A stretch of 24,910 bases of DNA from Megamonas hypermegale_A (GTDB taxonomy: Bacteria; Bacillota; Negativicutes; Selenomonadales; Selenomonadaceae): NCBI RefSeq assembly GCF_030371585.1, contig NZ_JAUDCE010000033.1, one strand, 5' to 3'. The notes under the pieces were generated by a model. The model did not search any database. It was not told where the DNA came from and worked only from the letters and a program-made list of their open reading frames with translations. A program made the translations under genes and the position numbers. Of the stretch, positions 22,191-24,910 are shown piece after piece; positions within the stretch are counted from its first letter, which is position 1, and each line of letters starts with the position of its first letter.

Positions 22191-22619
22191 ATGAATATTT
22201 TTGTTCAGATAAAACAAATCGGCAAACGGCGCGACGTTGTGCAAAAACAGCCGTTTATTCTAAACCGTACACCTTATACCGTTCAGGAATTATTCAATGC
22301 CATAACAGCTGTATTGGTCGATGAATTTAATCAGCGGACAAAAAACAATTCTGCGGAAAGTATACTTAAATATCTATCCCCGCAGGATATAACCGACATG
22401 GCTTCCGTAGGAAAAATTTCTTTTGACGTTGATTACAACAGCAAGAAAATCGACCTTGTAGACGCACAGAAAAATGTACATCTCGCCTTTCAGGACGGAT
22501 TGTTTCGCGTATTCCTTAATGAAACCGAGCTTACCGATTTGCAGCAGCCCGTTAATTTAAAGGAAAACGATACGCTTGTCTTTATCCGTCTGGTAATGCT
22601 GGCAGGCAGAATGTGGTAA
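22191..22619 (+). CDS. 142-residue protein, beta-grasp-like, partner of a DUF5724/DUF4132-type gene
   Basis: Layout by eye: strand (IFVQIKQIG), strand (QKQPFIL), a long helix (TVQELFNAITAVLVDEFNQR), a helical insert (ILKYLSPQDITDMASVGKI), then a strand pair and the C-terminal FRVFLNETELTDL, VNLKENDTLVFIRLVMLAGRMW. The final block resembles the end of ubiquitin/MoaD-like beta-grasp proteins (D-x-x-x-F-I-R-L, then a Gly near the terminus), although it ends in Arg-Met-Trp instead of Gly-Gly. The ATG has AAAGGAG about 8 bases upstream. The gap to the next gene is 30 bp with its own AAAGGAG, so the two form an operon. Function is unknown; fold is inference. Confidence 0.7.
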   Translation: MNIFVQIKQIGKRRDVVQKQPFILNRTPYTVQELFNAITAVLVDEFNQRTKNNSAESILKYLSPQDITDMASVGKISFDVDYNSKKIDLVDAQKNVHLAFQDGLFRVFLNETELTDLQQPVNLKENDTLVFIRLVMLAGRMW

Positions 22620-22649
22620 TCGTCATCCGAAAACGAAAGGAGAATTTCT

Positions 22650-24910
22650 ATGTATTTTTCCAATAATAAGGATTATAAAGCATTTCTAACAAAAAAATTT
22701 TCTCGTATTCACCCTCTGCTTACTCCTAATCAAAATAAAATCCTTCAAATGTATCAAACGGAAATTTTAACTGATTATGCCCGTAATCAGAAACACGTTC
22801 TACTGGAACATTGGAACAGCATTTTTCCGTCAGGCAAACTGTCGTCACTGTCTGGTTATATCTCGGATGACGAAAAAGTTGCTCTCTCCTGTCTGCTCGG
22901 CAAAAAAACGACTGAACTATTCCTAAAAACATTAGACAGTCTGCTTTCTTATCAGTATCAACGGGACTGGTACAGACGCAGTTTCCGCAGCCGTCATTGG
23001 CGCTACCATACTTCCAATGCACTAAATATACTGCATGATTTTATCGTCTATGCCCATGCTGACATATCGCCAGTGCAAATGCTCCGTCTGCATAAAACAC
23101 ATGTCGACTATGATAAAATTGCGATAAACGACTGGATATACGTAAATAATTCCAATATATACACATTAACTGCTTTGATTAACGACCATGATGAAGAACT
23201 GATTTCCTTTTTACAGGATACCATTCTCGGCGACAACAATACGGCATTTTTATCGTACGAAATGATACAAGCTATTGTGAAAAGTGATAATATCGACCTG
23301 TATAAGCTACTTGGCGATTTATTTTTAGCGGCGCGTCTTCAGGAAGGTTTGCGCCAGTCTATTATGGAAAACATTGATGCCGGTACGCCGAAAGCTTTTA
23401 TTTATCTGTTGAATATTATCGAAAAGAATGATTTCATCCGTTATTCTTCTGTAAAACGTGCTATTTCCACCTGCACCGGCTTAGTCGACGAAATCAATTC
23501 CGATAAAATAATTCAAAAAGAAATTACCTCACTCAGAACTTTCCTTACCGACGAACCGGCGCGCCGAGCCGCCTTAGCTTCGCAAAATCCCGTAGAAATA
23601 TATCTGGCGCTCTGGGCGTATGCTTTTTACGAAATTGAGGAGGTAAAACCGTTCATTGCCGATTTAATCACAAATGGACAGAAACATCAAAAACTGGTAG
23701 CAGCCTATTTTCTCAATGTAGCTGATGCCGTAGAAATGATTTTCGATTTCCGCTATCAGTTTGTAACGAAGGATTTACTTACAGAAAATGACCGCGAATT
23801 AATCGCCATACTTTTCAGCAAGTTAAAGTTGATTTGGAACTATTATTACAACGTTCAGAAAAATTCGCTAAATTCAAAAGTCAAAAATTTAAAACTGTAC
23901 TATTATAAATTGAAGGAACTTTCCCAATCCGTGAAAAAACAACGTATTTTCAGTCCGTGTGTATTTCCGTGGCACAGTGAATATCTTACTGTTGACAATC
24001 TGATTATGGAAATGGCAGAAATTATTCTCTACTTTGATTTAGATGAACTGTGCGATGATTTCTGCACTGTACTGCCGAAAATGAATGATTCCTGTTATCG
24101 AGAAGACTATATTCTAAAGCTGTACAGATTTCCACAAAGCGATGTACAGCGACAATTTCTCATTTCTCGTTTGCCAAAACCAGAAACGGTTGTCGCATAT
24201 AAAATACTGGATAAACTCACTTTGACAACTGAAGAATATTCTGCCATAGCTAAACTGCTTAAATACAAAAACAGCTTTACCCGCCAACATGTCCTGAAAC
24301 TATTATTAAAACAGGATACTGTAGGTTTGAAAAAAACTTTGCAACAGCTGCTTTCCGCTAAAAATGAGAATATGCGCACTGCTGGATTGGATATTCTGCT
24401 TCAGTTGCAGAAAACTTCTTCAGCCCAATCCCTGTTCTCCGAAGTCAAAGACTATACACAATGGATTAAGCAGCCTACGGAAAATGAAAAAATTCTCATT
24501 AAACAGATTAATGCTGAAGCTGAACCAATCGCAACAAAACATTTTTCTGTTGCCGAACCTATTCATCTTTCATTACCTGCCGCTGATAAAGATATCTCCT
24601 TTGCCACTATTTATCCTTTATCTGCCGATGCAGTACTGCAAATTATGAAAAAGCTCGATAATTTTTATGAAGAACATGCTCATTTATCTTTTTTCGGCTA
24701 TAATACAGAATATCTTCTTGCCGACTGCTTTACACACATAAAATACGACACAACCGTTGCTGATTTATTTACGTATCCTTATCCTGAACTCTGGCAGCAG
24801 TTTTACCATGAACATATAAACGGCGAAGCCATATTGTATCAGCTATATGTATTTCTTGAACTTTCTTACTATATTTATCAAGGACGCGATACAGTATATC
24901 AAATTTTTAC
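22650..24910 (+). CDS. Large DUF5724/DUF4132-like (YehI-type) protein, partial at the window edge
   Basis: The frame from ATG 22650 stays open to the window end, giving at least 753 residues with no stop. AAAGGAG lies 8 bases upstream. The protein is mostly helical, with HEAT-like repeats (for example LLGDLFLAARLQEGLRQSI, ISRLPKPETVVAYKILDKL). The start (YKAFLTKKFSRIHPLL) and overall make-up recall DUF5724 regions that precede DUF4132 in YehI-like proteins. Those are encoded with MoxR AAA ATPase and VWA proteins in E. coli (yehI-yehL-yehP) and many Firmicutes. I cannot see the C-terminal DUF4132 part, so the call is from memory and context. The role may be in a ternary ATPase-VWA system of unknown purpose. 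Confidence 0.55.
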   Translation, partial: MYFSNNKDYKAFLTKKFSRIHPLLTPNQNKILQMYQTEILTDYARNQKHVLLEHWNSIFPSGKLSSLSGYISDDEKVALSCLLGKKTTELFLKTLDSLLSYQYQRDWYRRSFRSRHWRYHTSNALNILHDFIVYAHADISPVQMLRLHKTHVDYDKIAINDWIYVNNSNIYTLTALINDHDEELISFLQDTILGDNNTAFLSYEMIQAIVKSDNIDLYKLLGDLFLAARLQEGLRQSIMENIDAGTPKAFIYLLNIIEKNDFIRYSSVKRAISTCTGLVDEINSDKIIQKEITSLRTFLTDEPARRAALASQNPVEIYLALWAYAFYEIEEVKPFIADLITNGQKHQKLVAAYFLNVADAVEMIFDFRYQFVTKDLLTENDRELIAILFSKLKLIWNYYYNVQKNSLNSKVKNLKLYYYKLKELSQSVKKQRIFSPCVFPWHSEYLTVDNLIMEMAEIILYFDLDELCDDFCTVLPKMNDSCYREDYILKLYRFPQSDVQRQFLISRLPKPETVVAYKILDKLTLTTEEYSAIAKLLKYKNSFTRQHVLKLLLKQDTVGLKKTLQQLLSAKNENMRTAGLDILLQLQKTSSAQSLFSEVKDYTQWIKQPTENEKILIKQINAEAEPIATKHFSVAEPIHLSLPAADKDISFATIYPLSADAVLQIMKKLDNFYEEHAHLSFFGYNTEYLLADCFTHIKYDTTVADLFTYPYPELWQQFYHEHINGEAILYQLYVFLELSYYIYQGRDTVYQIF

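Noticed and set aside
1..24910. tRNA, rRNA and riboswitch genes
   Set aside because: I saw no cloverleaf with a T-loop signature, no rRNA-like sequence and no known riboswitch core in the intergenic regions, but a covariance search was not possible.

Overview
The window looks like a chromosome segment of a low-to-mid GC diderm Firmicute, most likely a Negativicute (Selenomonadales, Megamonas-like). The nusA/infB operon has Firmicute gene order (rimP-nusA-ylxR-L7Ae-infB-rbfA-nrnA-truB), yet the window also encodes a trimeric autotransporter with a YadA-type outer-membrane anchor, which needs an outer membrane. The genus is inference from gene content; I ran no comparison.

Layout. (1) 1-4666: an Rpn/PD-(D/E)XK nuclease-like gene between a truncated and an intact copy of a small zinc-finger gene, with an IS30 scrap at the junction; then a three-gene minus-strand group (exported protein, membrane-anchored protein, zinc-finger protein) and the large adhesin. 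(2) 4667-8757: an AT-rich accessory island with a decayed TnpB gene, a divergent Xre-type switch, a second Rpn gene and an MqsR/MqsA-like toxin-antitoxin pair. (3) 8759-15675: the translation/transcription operon on the minus strand, from a good promoter at 15647-15675 to a terminator at 8728-8757. (4) 15688-16245: a YacP/Rae1-type NYN endonuclease, then about 590 bp of stacked inverted repeats. (5) 16852-19210: def-fmt-DUF116 on the plus strand. (6) 19281-21415: a minus-strand folate group (HD hydrolase, folP, folB-folK fusion). (7) 21472-22110: two tiny Cys-containing ORFs, a frameshifted gene and an IS30 remnant. (8) 22191-24910: a 142-residue protein with a beta-grasp-like look, followed by a very large open frame that leaves the window, probably a DUF5724/DUF4132 (YehI-like) protein.

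The core genes cover ribosome maturation (RimP, RbfA, TruB), initiation (IF2), transcription termination control (NusA), RNA turnover (NrnA, Rae1-like), N-terminal formyl-Met handling (Def, Fmt) and folate synthesis (FolP, FolB-FolK), which supplies the formyl donor used by Fmt. The most promising unexplained unit is the gene pair at the right edge, whose remaining partners lie outside the window. Relics of at least three transposition events (IS30 twice, IS605-type TnpB once) mark the accessory parts.
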